From Bacteroidales bacterium (lineage in GTDB: Bacteria > Bacteroidota > Bacteroidia > Bacteroidales > UBA932), in assembly GCA_016281435.1 (NCBI GenBank), contig JAEEIQ010000018.1, positions 18,000 through 81,999 of the forward strand: a stretch of 64,000 nt of DNA, written 5' to 3'. This document shows positions 64,000 through 64,000 of this stretch, in pieces. The position numbers and the translations under genes were made by a program. The notes under the pieces were generated by a model, which was not told the origin of the DNA, made no database searches, and saw only the letters and a list, made by a program, of their open reading frames with translations. The stretch's first letter is position 1. Every line of letters begins with the position of its first letter.

Positions 64000-64000
64000 C

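Overview
The window looks like a chromosome segment of a fairly GC-rich member of the Bacteroidota, probably order Bacteroidales. The main evidence is a recurring -7 promoter element, TAnnTTTG, just upstream of many genes, the lack of Shine-Dalgarno sequences, the many exported lipoproteins, and family signatures such as a TGS-domain nucleoside kinase, GH105-DUF4861, DUF1080 and a patatin/beta-barrel protein. No insertion sequence, phage gene, CRISPR array or rRNA is visible. Coding density is very high and ATGA or TGATG stop/start overlaps are common.

Layout. (1) 1-5080, minus: a lipid cluster of a condensation-fold acyltransferase, a PlsC-like acyltransferase and two tandem AMP-forming acyl-CoA/ACP synthetases, the last cut by the window edge. 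A membrane-bound LytTR regulator is divergent from it (5252-6070). (2) 6153-9453, plus: an exported sugar trio (Tat-exported Gfo/Idh/MocA oxidoreductase, DUF1080 lipoprotein, TIM-barrel lipoprotein) matching the 3-keto-sugar route of glycoside cleavage. (3) 9450-11023, minus: a COG0523 metallochaperone GTPase coupled to a YgjP-like zinc peptidase. (4) 11079-14557, plus: a secreted RraA-like protein, a GH105-DUF4861 lipoprotein and rubrerythrin. (5) 14627-30815, minus: 14 contiguous genes, ilvD-ilvB-ilvN-ilvC-leuA-leuC-leuD-cimA-leuB-ilvE-aminotransferase-metY-metX-outer membrane protein, covering branched-chain amino acid synthesis and homocysteine formation. (6) 30922-33357, plus: divergent thrA (aspartokinase/homoserine dehydrogenase), which makes the homoserine used by metX. 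(7) 33556-44216, plus: purine operon purE-L-C-F-M-N-H-D. (8) 44314-46132: a rhodanese/metallo-beta-lactamase lipoprotein between two copies of a hairpin repeat, then a cupin lipoprotein. (9) 46190-54680: folD and a nucleoside kinase (minus), then a flavoprotein, a HerA-like ATPase, an M23 peptidase, trmO and a SEC-C protein (plus). (10) 54673-61431, minus: the glycine cleavage system gcvT-gcvH-gcvPA-gcvPB-lpd with lipoate ligase and an unknown gene upstream. (11) 61508-63859: patatin/outer-membrane-barrel protein, then tRNA-Phe at the right edge.

Metabolically the window is dominated by anabolism. thrA feeds homoserine to metX and metY. The second LeuA-like enzyme carries the residues of the Leptospira citramalate synthase pyruvate pocket, so with leuCD and leuB it could make 2-oxobutyrate, and hence isoleucine, from pyruvate without threonine deaminase. 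The glycine cleavage system and folD supply the one-carbon units that the neighbouring purine operon (purN, purH) uses.

The points most worth a second look are the loss of the catalytic cysteine codon in purF, the paired hairpin repeats with compensatory changes around the rhodanese/MBL gene, the GTPase-peptidase coupling, the citramalate synthase inside the 14-gene operon, the TTGTGAC motifs at the LytTR promoter, and three promoters that would give almost leaderless mRNAs.
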